Assembly (NCBI GenBank): GCA_964553615.1
Contig: CAZKMA010000015.1
Location: forward strand, 14,133 to 78,132
Reading direction: 5' to 3'
Length of the DNA stretch: 64,000 bases
Source: DATKUC01 sp964553615
Lineage (GTDB): Bacteria; Spirochaetota; Spirochaetia; DSM-27196; DATKUC01
The notes beneath the pieces were generated by a model. The model had not been told where the DNA came from and did no database searches. It was given only the letters and a program-made list of their open reading frames with translations. Made by a program: the position numbers and the translations under genes. Each line of letters opens with the position of its first letter. Within the stretch, counting starts at the first letter, position 1. Below, in pieces: positions 49,130 through 58,016 of the stretch.

Positions 49130-51709
49130 TTAATTCAACAGGTGGTTCTGTGATGGCTGAGCATTGTTTCCGTTCGATGATGAATTAGGCGTAGTGGGTG
49201 TTGACTCAACGGTTCCTGCCCCCAGGTCAAGATTCAAATCGGGTATCACCGGCCGCAGAATCCCCAATTGTCCCGATGCATCGCCGCTTGCTGCGGTATG
49301 GGGAAGGGTAATCTCGGGGCGGAGCACGTTCTGCCGGAGCCTGTTCACGACCGACTGCTCCTGGTCCTGATAATACTTCTCCGTGTGGTCGTACTTCCGT
49401 GGCTCCGTCCCCTTGATAAATACGTCCTTTACTACGGGTCCCTGATAGCCCGGAGGGGGCAGGAGGCCTGTAGCGGCGGTGACATCCATCTCCACAATCC
49501 CCGGCGGCTGCACGAACTTCTTCGGCGGGAGTCCCTGGTGAATGGCCTTCATGTATCGTGCCCAGATGGGACCGGCCGTTGCACCACCGAGAACATTCAC
49601 GCCGAGTGATCTACCGGGTTTGTTGAATCCGTACCAGAGGGCGGTCGTCATATAGGGGGAGAAACCCATGGTCCAGACCGACGACCAGTTTTGAGTTGTC
49701 CCGGTCTTTCCCGCAAACTCGATTGGCTCATTCGGGTCAAGACCTGCATTCTGCGTCGCCCACGCGAGCGTTCCACTGGTGGTGGTGGAATGGAGCATGT
49801 TTTCCATGATATAGGCGGCCTGGGGTGAGATGATCTGAGCATCCTTTCCCATACGCTGCAGCTTTTCAAGGGTATTCTTTTCGGGCTCCGAAATAATTTT
49901 TCCGTTTCGATCCTCCACATACCGTATGGCAACCGGGATGACTTCTCTTCCCAGATTCGGGAAGGTTGCATAGGCACGCGCCATTTCCAGGGGAGAAACC
50001 GAGACCGTTCCGAGGCCAACCGGGTATTTTCGTTCAAATCCCCGTTGAAGCATCTGATCCTGCGGTATACCAAGCAGACGTGTGGCTACTTTGAATGCGT
50101 CGGTGAATCCAACCATGCTGAGCACATGAATTGACGGAACGTTCATTGAGTCCTTGAGCGCCGTGCGTGCAAGAACCGGCGCCGTCCATTCACCACGAAA
50201 GTTTTGCGGTGCATATGGTGTGCCGTCGTCGTTGGTATAGACAATCGGCGAGTCCTGGAGCATGGTCGCCGGTGTAATGACATGTTTATCGATGGCCGCC
50301 GAATAGTAGAGCGGTTTGAAACTTGACCCCGGCTGAAGCCGTCCGTCAACTGCATAATTGAACTCGGATACCCCACGTTCAAAATCCGCACTTCCAATCA
50401 TTGCCCGGATGCCGCCGGTGTTATTGTCCAGAGTAACAAGCGCCCCCTGCACAGTGGTCTGCTTCTGCTGCTGGGCCTTCTGGACATCACTGTGAACAAT
50501 GGCGCTCGTCAGACCCTCTCCGGGTTGCATGAACATGAGGCTCGTAAGACTCAAGAGCGGTACAATCTGATTCTGATAGTCCTGAAACGCTTCGGCATTG
50601 CGCTTTGCACCGCCGACGTGGACTTCGGGAATGTTGAATCCAAGCGAAAGCAGGTCAACCAGCGGCGAGATATGCGTCGACGCGAAATCCAGCCGGGTCG
50701 TATGCCCCGCTTCGTAGTCCGAGTTTATCCTCGCAAGTCCTGAATGGAAGTACTTTTCCGCTTCCTGCTGGTCATGCATGTCGAGAGTGGTGTGAACAAC
50801 GTAGCCGTCCCGATATATGTCGGCTGTGCCAAGAAGGTACTGCGTCTGCAGTTGATTTCTCACGTACTCGGTGAAATGCGGAGCCTTGCTTGTTACGGCG
50901 TCCTGCGCAACGAAGGACGCGGTTTGTGTGTAGTCGTAGTTACGCCAGAACTGCTCAAAGGAGTAGTCGACCTCCTGTTGCGTTGCGTATCCGAGCTTCA
51001 CCATCTGGTTCAGAACGGTCTTCTGACGGTCCTTTGCCCGATTCGGGAACCGAAACGGGTTGTAGTAGCTTGGATTTGCAAGCTGGATAACCAGCATAGC
51101 TGCTTCGGCGACCGTCAGGTCGGTTGCCGGATGCCCGAAGTAGAACTCCGACGCAGCCTGAATTCCGTACACGCCCGGACCGAACAGCATCTTGTTCAGG
51201 TAGAGCTCAAGGATTTCGTTTTTCGACAACTTTCGTTCAAGCTGCAACGCCCACCAGAGCTCCTTCATTTTACGCCAGATGGAAAACTTGGACCGGTCCG
51301 CGTAGAGGGTACCGGCAAGTTGCTGTGTGATGGTGCTTCCACCCGAGACGTAATGCCCGGTGAGCAGGTTAAGCGCTGCACGAAGCGTCCCACGTACGCT
51401 GAAGCCGTGATGATGGTAGAAAGTCTTGTCCTCTCGCGTAATCAGCGCGTAAATAACGTATTTTGGTAGTTCGTCAAGTTTCACGAGCTGTCGCTGCTCG
51501 GAGGCTACGTATTCGGTTATCAGTTTTCCATTTCTATCGAGGACCTGAGTTGGAAGCGCGAGTCGTGCCTTACCGAGATTCTCCATGTGCTTGACGTTCT
51601 GAACATTTGCAACTCCAAGTCCTACCAGGATACCGACGAACAGGCACACAATTGTGCTGAGGGTGGCAAGTACTACAAGAGTTGTCTTTTTCTTTCGGGA
51701 GAAACTCAT
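49130..51709 (-). CDS. mrcA: Penicillin-binding protein 1A, bifunctional
   Basis: 859 residues. Cytoplasmic stub, membrane helix (LVVLATLSTIVCLFVGILVGLGV), GT51 glycosyltransferase (TREDKTFYHHHGFSVRG with catalytic Glu; SGGSTITQQLAGTLY), and transpeptidase: SSFKPLYY (SxxK), SMN, KTGTTQNWSSVW. Within the transpeptidase N-terminal part is an about 80-residue region before GALVTLDNNTGGIRAMIGS. The C-terminal 90 residues are Pro/Ser/Asn-rich. It makes peptidoglycan in the periplasm. No strong ribosome-binding site is seen. Followed by the ParB-like gene. Confidence 0.95.
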   Translation of the reverse strand: MSFSRKKKTTLVVLATLSTIVCLFVGILVGLGVANVQNVKHMENLGKARLALPTQVLDRNGKLITEYVASEQRQLVKLDELPKYVIYALITREDKTFYHHHGFSVRGTLRAALNLLTGHYVSGGSTITQQLAGTLYADRSKFSIWRKMKELWWALQLERKLSKNEILELYLNKMLFGPGVYGIQAASEFYFGHPATDLTVAEAAMLVIQLANPSYYNPFRFPNRAKDRQKTVLNQMVKLGYATQQEVDYSFEQFWRNYDYTQTASFVAQDAVTSKAPHFTEYVRNQLQTQYLLGTADIYRDGYVVHTTLDMHDQQEAEKYFHSGLARINSDYEAGHTTRLDFASTHISPLVDLLSLGFNIPEVHVGGAKRNAEAFQDYQNQIVPLLSLTSLMFMQPGEGLTSAIVHSDVQKAQQQKQTTVQGALVTLDNNTGGIRAMIGSADFERGVSEFNYAVDGRLQPGSSFKPLYYSAAIDKHVITPATMLQDSPIVYTNDDGTPYAPQNFRGEWTAPVLARTALKDSMNVPSIHVLSMVGFTDAFKVATRLLGIPQDQMLQRGFERKYPVGLGTVSVSPLEMARAYATFPNLGREVIPVAIRYVEDRNGKIISEPEKNTLEKLQRMGKDAQIISPQAAYIMENMLHSTTTSGTLAWATQNAGLDPNEPIEFAGKTGTTQNWSSVWTMGFSPYMTTALWYGFNKPGRSLGVNVLGGATAGPIWARYMKAIHQGLPPKKFVQPPGIVEMDVTAATGLLPPPGYQGPVVKDVFIKGTEPRKYDHTEKYYQDQEQSVVNRLRQNVLRPEITLPHTAASGDASGQLGILRPVIPDLNLDLGAGTVESTPTTPNSSSNGNNAQPSQNHLLN

Positions 51710-51799
51710 GACGCAAGGTTACGAGGGGGAAGTGCCTTTGTCAAGATAAGCCGGACGGGGGTGGTGCCCGGTATGTCATTCGCCGATAGTCTCGCGGCG

Positions 51800-51828
51800 A
51801 AAAAAAAGACCGGTTCTGCAGAACCGGC
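51800..51828 (-). terminator. Intrinsic terminator of the MCE-M23 operon
   Basis: Minus-strand stem GCCGGTTC-TGCA-GAACCGGT followed by C and eight T. It lies about 90 bp after the stop at 51918 and 91 bp before the PBP1A start. Confidence 0.88.
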
Positions 51829-51917
51829 CTAACCCGTAGGGTGCCGGTGTAACATAGTAAACTGGGAGGGGAACTACATTAGTAACCGGCAATTTTATTA
51901 TCGTCTCGCGACGAGAT

Positions 51918-52922
51918 TTATTTAGACTCATTAATCATAATATCTAGAAACAGGGAGATTTCATAGTCCTTTTTTCGTTCGGCAGTAAACCGACGACTCA
52001 CCGTATAGTCGCCTATCCGAAAAAGCACAGTGTGGGCTCCCGGGGCTATGGATATCTGTTGCGCGGTACTTACCTGCGCTCCGTCGAGAAACACGGTGGA
52101 GCCCCTGGGCGCGTCGAATTTTGCGTGTGCCTCCGGACGTTTGAGCGGGATCCGGACGTCCGTGATCTTGCCGCGATCCACGTTAAAGGTCCTGTCTTCA
52201 TCCTGATAGACGGCGGACTGGATGCTCAGCCGGTAGAGTCCGGGATCCAGAACATAGGGTGTCTTCTGATACGTCAATGGCTCGCCATTCAGTGTTACAC
52301 TCAAATCGGAATCGGGGGAGGCCCACGAAAGCGGTTCCTGGCTCTTTGCACCGGACAGGGCTATGAGTGCTCCTCCCTTGTTAACGGTTACCGGACGTAT
52401 CGTAACGTCGAAGGGCGTGTCCATGATGGAAGAAGGGATGCCCTTTGCAATGGGCTGGATAGTCAGAATCAGCGGAAAGCTCTCTTTCGGCGTTGCGGAG
52501 TCGACAACAACTGCCCCGGCGCCGGAATGCATGTCGTTTGGTGAACGGACCGGCAGCAGAAGAAAAAGCCGGTTTCCCGCTGGGATGGGCTGGAGAGTCA
52601 GGCGTGAACCGGATATCGTCATGACCCGTTTTTCAGGGGTGGGGCTCAGTCTTCGATAGACGACCACAGCAAAGTTGCCGGGTGCGCCCCGCAACGCCGG
52701 CGGGATGTGTATTTCGATCTCGAGACCTTCAAGGAAGGTCGGGTTGCCGGGATACTGAAGCACGACCAGATCACCGACCTTGAGCGATACCGGAAGGGCA
52801 TCCTCTCCAGGTGACGGAGCTTGCTGGATGGCGATCACCGGACCTCGCACATTGTCGGCGAATGCCGGAGTTGCGGCGAGTGCGATTGCAAGCGGTAGCA
52901 TTCGTATCAGTTTTCTACGCAT
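51918..52922 (-). CDS. Exported protein with C-terminal PEGA-like domain
   Basis: 334 residues. Signal peptide MRRKLIRMLPLAIALAATPAFA. The middle is beta-rich with no known motif. Residues 265-325 look like a PEGA domain (KFDAPRGSTVFLDGAQVSTAQQISIAPGAHTVLFRIGDYTVSRRF), usually an extracellular adhesion or wall-associated fold. Last gene of the operon, 2 bp after the M23 gene. Function unknown. Confidence 0.8.
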   Translation of the reverse strand: MRRKLIRMLPLAIALAATPAFADNVRGPVIAIQQAPSPGEDALPVSLKVGDLVVLQYPGNPTFLEGLEIEIHIPPALRGAPGNFAVVVYRRLSPTPEKRVMTISGSRLTLQPIPAGNRLFLLLPVRSPNDMHSGAGAVVVDSATPKESFPLILTIQPIAKGIPSSIMDTPFDVTIRPVTVNKGGALIALSGAKSQEPLSWASPDSDLSVTLNGEPLTYQKTPYVLDPGLYRLSIQSAVYQDEDRTFNVDRGKITDVRIPLKRPEAHAKFDAPRGSTVFLDGAQVSTAQQISIAPGAHTVLFRIGDYTVSRRFTAERKKDYEISLFLDIMINESK

Positions 52923-52924
52923 TT

Positions 52925-53872
52925 CTACTGATTGACTGCGAGGACCTTCATGGGGTCCTCTGCCTTTCCGTGATACCGGACCTCGAAATGAAGATGAGGG
53001 CCTGTTGACATGCCCGTGTCCCCTACCTTGGCAATTATCATACCGGAACTCACCTTCTCGTTCAACTGGACAAGCGTTTTCGAGAGATGTGCGTACAAGG
53101 TCTCATATCCATCCCGATGCCTGAGCACAACATAGTTCCCGTATTCGTGGTCCCGTGAAATAACCGAAACCACACCGTCTCTGCTTGCCATGACATTCGT
53201 TCCAATTGGCGCCTCGATGTCTATTCCACCGTGAAAGGCAAAGAGTCCGGTGAAGGGATCCGTGCGCATGCCGAAGTACGATGTAATGATGCCGTGCTTT
53301 ATGGGGAAGATGAACAATGATCGAAAGAACGACAGCCGTTCGTCCGGCGTAAAATCCGCTCCCGGTACAAAAAGGAATTGAGTGTCCCGGTTTCCCGACA
53401 GTACCCTGACAAGCTGATCCCTGCGACCAGGACCTTTCGGTTTTTCCCGGGCGACTTCCGGTCCCCGGGCGACTTCCCGGCCACGGGCGAGTTCCCGTTC
53501 GAGGGCGGAATCCGGATGCGCCGGAATGAAGAGCCCTGGAATGTTGGGGACAAGGATCGATTTCATTTCGGAGGGAATGAGCCGTGAATCCAGGCGATTG
53601 AGTGTTGCAATGGCGCTGTACGGCAGTGTGAGCCGGGAGCTGATGTTCAGGATGTCCTGCCCCGGTTTCACCGCATAACTGTAGAGGGTCAGACTGGGCG
53701 CCTCACCAATTCCGCGTTCCGACCGGTTGAATCGTTCAATGTCCTGTTGAATCTGCTGAAAGAGCACATCTGAACTGTCCAGATGCCTGATTCTCGGGTA
53801 TTCGGCCACTGCCGGAAGTGTGGGAAGAACAATCAGAAGCAGCGCAAGTGTCTGCCGGGCGACAAGAGTCAT
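52925..53872 (-). CDS. LysM-M23 peptidoglycan endopeptidase, active-site intact
   Basis: 315 residues. Signal peptide (LLLIVLPTLPAVA), a LysM-like module (about 63-110; YAVKPGQDILNISSRLTLPYSAIATLNRL), a repeat linker (GREVARGPEVARE), then M23 with HGGIDIE (HxxxD), YAHLS and GPHLHFEV (HxH): all zinc ligands present, in contrast to the M23-like protein at 2088. Should cleave peptide cross-links in the periplasm. Embedded in the MCE lipid transport operon; overlaps the upstream gene by 4 bp. Confidence 0.92.
   Translation of the reverse strand: MTLVARQTLALLLIVLPTLPAVAEYPRIRHLDSSDVLFQQIQQDIERFNRSERGIGEAPSLTLYSYAVKPGQDILNISSRLTLPYSAIATLNRLDSRLIPSEMKSILVPNIPGLFIPAHPDSALERELARGREVARGPEVAREKPKGPGRRDQLVRVLSGNRDTQFLFVPGADFTPDERLSFFRSLFIFPIKHGIITSYFGMRTDPFTGLFAFHGGIDIEAPIGTNVMASRDGVVSVISRDHEYGNYVVLRHRDGYETLYAHLSKTLVQLNEKVSSGMIIAKVGDTGMSTGPHLHFEVRYHGKAEDPMKVLAVNQ
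53446..53499 (-). repeat. 18-bp tandem repeat, three units, in the LysM-M23 linker
   Basis: Plus-strand units CCCGGGCGACTTCCGGTC, CCCGGGCGACTTCCCGGC and a third with four or five changes. Codes for (G/A)REVARGP-like hexapeptides. Confidence 0.85.
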
Positions 53873-54360
53873 ACCGGAGGGTCATTCCCGTTTTCGACTG
53901 TTTCGTTCGCTGTCGAAGAGTTCTTCCCGCGGCGCGTGGATGAGCCGACGGCGAAACCCAGCGCCAGCACTATTACGATGGTTGCGGGTATGGCGGCAGC
54001 GAAAAGGTGGTGCACGTAGAGAATTGCGGTCGCGTAACCGGCCGCTACAACGACAATTCCCCACAAGACGTTCATTCGAATGGACCGGCGCGGAGGCACC
54101 GGTTCGTTGCGCGCAAGTCGCGCCTTTCGCGCCATAAGCGCGCGAGCAGCGGCCAATATTGCGGCACTGCCGATGACGGCGGCAAACCCCACGTTGTACG
54201 CAACGGTCTCTTGGGTTGCAAGCCACCACAGTGGATAGACAATGAGCGCAGCAATCCCGATTGCGCCGGCCACCGAGAAAGCGGCAACCCCGACTGAGCG
54301 CAGGATGCGGCTATAGCCGTTCAGAATACGGTGGAAAAGAGCCGGTGCCTGCTGATTCAT
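53869..54360 (-). CDS. Four-helix membrane protein
   Basis: 163 residues with four predicted membrane helices (about 22-45, 52-78, 95-118, 121-142), and polar ends. No conserved motif recognised. Start overlaps the TPR lipoprotein stop (ATGA) and its own end overlaps the M23 start, so it is tightly coupled in the operon. Confidence 0.75.
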   Translation of the reverse strand: MNQQAPALFHRILNGYSRILRSVGVAAFSVAGAIGIAALIVYPLWWLATQETVAYNVGFAAVIGSAAILAAARALMARKARLARNEPVPPRRSIRMNVLWGIVVVAAGYATAILYVHHLFAAAIPATIVIVLALGFAVGSSTRRGKNSSTANETVENGNDPPV

Positions 54361-55325
54361 TCTGTACCCGTGCGGTCAAGATTCTTGAGCATTGACTTGA
54401 ACCCCTTCAGATCATCGGCCTTCCCGGCAGATTCGGCCAGTGGAATCAGCCGATCGAGCGTAGACCGTACCCCGGCCTTTGAGTTGAGGGCTATATATAC
54501 CTGGAGTGCCCGACCGTAGTAGTCATATGCGGAAGGCGTGTCTCCTGATTTCGCGGAAATTCGTCCGGCGGCATACAGATCCGAGGCTATGCCGGGAGAG
54601 TTTTCGGCCTGTTTGTCGAACTCCAATGCAGACGCTATGGCGGTGCTCGCCTTTTCCATGAGCCCCTGGCGTGAGAAAAGCGATGCAAGCATGTAGTAAT
54701 CGGAAGCTATTTCAACCGGGCGCTTCAACGCCTCGTTCATGGAAAGTGCCTGGTGCAGGTGTATTTCCGCAAGTGAATACTGTGAGAGCCGGGCATATGC
54801 CGCACCGAGATCGTGATGCACGATGGCCAGGTCGCCCCTGTCGCTCTTTTCTGTTGCTCCGGCGAGAAGCGCCTCGAGAATCTTCACTGCCTTTTCAGTG
54901 GTTCCGGTTGCGATGTCGGAACTATCCTGTTCGAGCATGAGCTCTGCAAGATTCGTCTTGCTGCGAAGGATCAGGTTTCCATCCTGAATTGCTGTTGCGA
55001 GACCGATTGCCCTGTCGAATGCGTTTTTTGCATCGGCCATGTCGCCTGCCGCCATGAATGTCTGGCCAATGGAGTTGTATGCGGCGACCGCGCCACTCCT
55101 GTTGTCCACCGAGAGGTTCTCCTGGAGCGAGAGCCGGAACAGTCGTAACGCCTGGTCATACTGCCCCCGGGAAAAATACACGTTTCCGGTCCTGCTGTAC
55201 TGAGCTGCCCGGTTCTTCACCTCATCGCTTCCGGTGGTGCGTTTCGGAGCTGTCGAACAGCTCGTTACCAGAAGCAGCGCTCCAAGCAGAATCAGCATAT
55301 ACCGTATGCCCCTAGAACTGCGCAT
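54357..55325 (-). CDS. TPR lipoprotein
   Basis: 322 residues. Signal peptide with lipobox LLVTSC (Cys near 23), followed by six or seven TPR units (QYSRTGNVYFSRGQYDQALRLFRLSL; AAYNSIGQTFMAAGDMADAKNAFDRAI; IVHHDLGAAYARLSQYSLAEIHLHQAL). Start overlaps the MlaD end by 14 bp. Its place after an MCE protein resembles the lipoprotein component (MlaA or PqiC-type) of some systems, but the fold differs. Probably a periplasmic assembly factor. Confidence 0.88.
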   Translation of the reverse strand: MRSSRGIRYMLILLGALLLVTSCSTAPKRTTGSDEVKNRAAQYSRTGNVYFSRGQYDQALRLFRLSLQENLSVDNRSGAVAAYNSIGQTFMAAGDMADAKNAFDRAIGLATAIQDGNLILRSKTNLAELMLEQDSSDIATGTTEKAVKILEALLAGATEKSDRGDLAIVHHDLGAAYARLSQYSLAEIHLHQALSMNEALKRPVEIASDYYMLASLFSRQGLMEKASTAIASALEFDKQAENSPGIASDLYAAGRISAKSGDTPSAYDYYGRALQVYIALNSKAGVRSTLDRLIPLAESAGKADDLKGFKSMLKNLDRTGTE

Positions 55326-56379
55326 CTCGGATGCTCCCTGATGTGGTTGGCTGCGGAATCCGCTCGGGAATTCCCCCGCGAATCAACGGGTTGTTCTTCA
55401 CCCCTTGCAGTACGTCCTGCGTGGTACTGAGCGTCTTTTGGCCCTCTTCGAGCAGGTTCGAAAGCTGCGGCGTTGTGTTATCGAGGTAGTCGGCGAGTTT
55501 CTTGACATCGGCAGCCGTTGTCTGAAGGCTCGCCACAATACTGTCGATCCGGTCGAAAAGTCTGTTATTATCGTCCAGAAATGTCGCAATGGACCCCTTC
55601 GCGTCCAGCAATTTCGGAACCAATCCCTTCGCCGACTGCAGCTCGCGGGACAGGATTGCGAGGTTGGCCGACATCTCGTTCAGGTTTGCCAGCACGCCGT
55701 CCAGATTTGTGAGCGTAGTATCGTTCAACGAGGTCACCGTGCGGTTCACGCCTCCAACCAGAGAGTTGGCCCGGGCAAGTGCCTGTCCGAGTGGCCCGTT
55801 GTCCGAACCCTTCAACGAACCGTCGACAGTGGCAAGAATAGAGTGAGCGGAGTCGAGTACTTCGTTGATTTTGGCGATGAGTGGGCCTGCCTGCGAGAGA
55901 ATATTGCCGATCGCGTCCTCCTCGGACGATGGCTTGAGTAATCCTGCGTGCTGCCACTGCTTCGCCTCAGGAGTGTCCCAGGAGGGAATGAGCGATCCAT
56001 CAGGTAACGGCTCCGTTGGAGCTGCCCCGGGAATGAAATTGAGACCACCCCCCAGGCCGAGAGGATTGGAAGTGAGCTGCAGGGCAGAATAGCGGTAGAC
56101 TCTGGGGTAATACTCATCCCGTATGAAGAAGCGGACCGACACCTGATTCTGTCTGGTGAGCCGAATATCAGTTACCTTTCCAATGGCAAAACCCTTGTAC
56201 GTGATGTTCATGCCGGCCGTAATTCCACGCGCCGAGGGAAAGTCGCTCCTGAACATATGGCGTTTCTCGAACCAGTGCTGATTGATTCCCATCGATGCGA
56301 GAATAAAGAGCAGAAACGCAAACGCGGCGAGCACAAAGACACCCACAAGCTGATTGGCAAAACGGATACGAAACTTCAT
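55312..56379 (-). CDS. mlaD: MCE (MlaD-like) lipid transport protein
   Basis: 355 residues. N-terminal membrane anchor (LVGVFVLAAFAFLLFILASMGI), MCE domain (MFRSDFPSARGITAGMNITYKGFAIGKVTDIRLTRQNQVSVRFFI) and a long helical part (about 150-330) that could form a tube across the periplasm, with a Gln/Asn-rich end. Substrate-binding component of Mla-type phospholipid traffic. Has GGGAGGAAA before the ATG. Confidence 0.92.
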   Translation of the reverse strand: MKFRIRFANQLVGVFVLAAFAFLLFILASMGINQHWFEKRHMFRSDFPSARGITAGMNITYKGFAIGKVTDIRLTRQNQVSVRFFIRDEYYPRVYRYSALQLTSNPLGLGGGLNFIPGAAPTEPLPDGSLIPSWDTPEAKQWQHAGLLKPSSEEDAIGNILSQAGPLIAKINEVLDSAHSILATVDGSLKGSDNGPLGQALARANSLVGGVNRTVTSLNDTTLTNLDGVLANLNEMSANLAILSRELQSAKGLVPKLLDAKGSIATFLDDNNRLFDRIDSIVASLQTTAADVKKLADYLDNTTPQLSNLLEEGQKTLSTTQDVLQGVKNNPLIRGGIPERIPQPTTSGSIRDAQF

Positions 56380-56427
56380 TTTCCTCCCGTGTCCTCAACA
56401 CGTTTTTTCGACATTCTCTGAAACGGA

Positions 56428-57234
56428 TCACTCATCGCCGAAGCCGTCACGTTCCCGGTCGAGCAGCGTCAGGATATCGGTGTCGTAGGTCGCCGCTTCC
56501 GAGAGCACGTCCGCAAGAATCGCCCGTACGTCGGGTCTGGTCGTCCGTACGACATCGCCGACTGTTCCCGCCATGAGGAGCTTTCCGCGCTTCAGTACAA
56601 GTATATAATCGGCAAGCTGAGCGGTCAGGTCCGGATTGTGTGTAACCAGCACAAGTGACTTTTTCATCGCTTTCAGGCGACGCATCATCCCCAGCATCCG
56701 TTCGGAAACGTCACTGTCGACGAAAGTGGTTGGTTCATCGACGAAGATGAGTGTCGGGTCACTGACCAGCGCACGGGCAAAAGAGATAATCTTGCGTTCG
56801 CCTGCAGACAGCTGCGACGGCCGGAGGTCCCGTTGCCCCTCGAAGCCGAGTTCTTCGAGGATTGGTTCAATCACCTGCCGAAGCTCGGCGACGGTTACCG
56901 ATGGATTGTGGTATTCAATTGGCAGTGCCATGTTTTGCCACACGGTCATATTCTGCCACAGGGCTGCATCCTGAAAAACGAAACTGTTGCGGAGTCGCAG
57001 TTCTCGCAGTTCCCGTTCGCCGATTCGCGCAAGGTCGTTTCCAAGAAGTTCGACCGTTCCGAAGGAGGGGAGTACAAGGCCTGCGGCGGTTTTGAGCAAC
57101 GTGCTCTTGCCGCAGCCGGAAGGGCCAAGAATAACGGTGGTGCTTCCTGAGGGTATTTCTGCCGTGATATTGCTCAGTACGGGAAATTTTTCATAGTTTA
57201 CGCTTACATCCACCAATCGGACTGCTGTTTCCAC
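56428..57234 (-). CDS. mlaF: MlaF-like ATPase of the MCE transporter
   Basis: 268 residues from GTG 57234. Walker A GPSGCGKST, Q-loop NSFVFQDAALWQNMTVWQNMALP, signature LSAGERKIISFARAL (LSAGE variant), Walker B TLIFVDEPTTFVD, switch VTHNPDL. Position between MlaE and MlaD is standard. The 48-bp gap to mlaD holds only the ribosome-binding site. Confidence 0.92.
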   Translation of the reverse strand: METAVRLVDVSVNYEKFPVLSNITAEIPSGSTTVILGPSGCGKSTLLKTAAGLVLPSFGTVELLGNDLARIGERELRELRLRNSFVFQDAALWQNMTVWQNMALPIEYHNPSVTVAELRQVIEPILEELGFEGQRDLRPSQLSAGERKIISFARALVSDPTLIFVDEPTTFVDSDVSERMLGMMRRLKAMKKSLVLVTHNPDLTAQLADYILVLKRGKLLMAGTVGDVVRTTRPDVRAILADVLSEAATYDTDILTLLDRERDGFGDE

Positions 57235-57236
57235 CG

Positions 57237-58016
57237 TTACCTCGCGTAATAGAGAATGGTTATGACCGCATCTGCGACGATGCAGAGAACCACTCCACGT
57301 CCGACCGCGTGAATTGCCATCTGCGGCACTTCCGTCGGCGCTCGCTCGACTTTGAAACCGTAGTAGGTTGCAACGGTGGAAATTATCGCGCCGAACACGA
57401 CGCTCTTTATGAGCGAGGTAGCAACGTCCGTTGCTGAAAGCGCGGCAAGCAGGCCCCCGTAGTATTCGCTGAACCTCACGGGGTGGGTGAACTGGGTTAC
57501 GAGAAACGACCCGATCAGTCCGAAGACATTGAAGTAGAGATTCAGGACGAACGTTGACACCGTGACGCCGATGAAGCGTGGCACTACGAGATAGGATACC
57601 GGATTTATCCCGGCGGACATGTAGGCTTCGACCTCATGGTTGATGACCATGTTGCCAAGTTCCGTCGCAATTGCCGTTCCTGATCGCGCGGCGACAACAA
57701 ATGCCGTGAGCAGTGGCCCGAGTTCGCGCGTTATCACAATAATGAGCAGCGTATAGATAAGGCTGCTCTGACCTAGCTGAGGGAGTAGCGACAGCCCCTG
57801 GACAATAATGACCGCTCCGAGCGCAAGGGACATGACCGCAATGACACCAACCGCTTCCACGCCGGTGAACAGAATCTGCATGCTCAGGACTTTGCGGCTT
57901 GCCTGCCTCGTGCGGAGAAACGAGAGCGTCTCCTTCAATACCATAAAGAAGAAGCCGAGCCCGTAAAATGAGTCACGTATGCGAACTGTTACCCACTCAC
58001 CAATCCGCGCAACCAC
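57237..58016 (-). CDS. mlaE: MlaE-like permease
   Basis: 259 residues from GTG 58016, sharing a base with the stop of the PHP gene (TAGTG). The MlaE fold is clear: FTGVEAVGVIAVMSLALGAVIIVQGL, TRELGPLLTAFVVAARSGTAIATELGNMVINHEVEAYMSAGINPVSYLVVPRF, FGAIISTVATYYGF. Transmembrane part of the MCE transporter. Confidence 0.94.
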   Translation of the reverse strand: MVARIGEWVTVRIRDSFYGLGFFFMVLKETLSFLRTRQASRKVLSMQILFTGVEAVGVIAVMSLALGAVIIVQGLSLLPQLGQSSLIYTLLIIVITRELGPLLTAFVVAARSGTAIATELGNMVINHEVEAYMSAGINPVSYLVVPRFIGVTVSTFVLNLYFNVFGLIGSFLVTQFTHPVRFSEYYGGLLAALSATDVATSLIKSVVFGAIISTVATYYGFKVERAPTEVPQMAIHAVGRGVVLCIVADAVITILYYAR

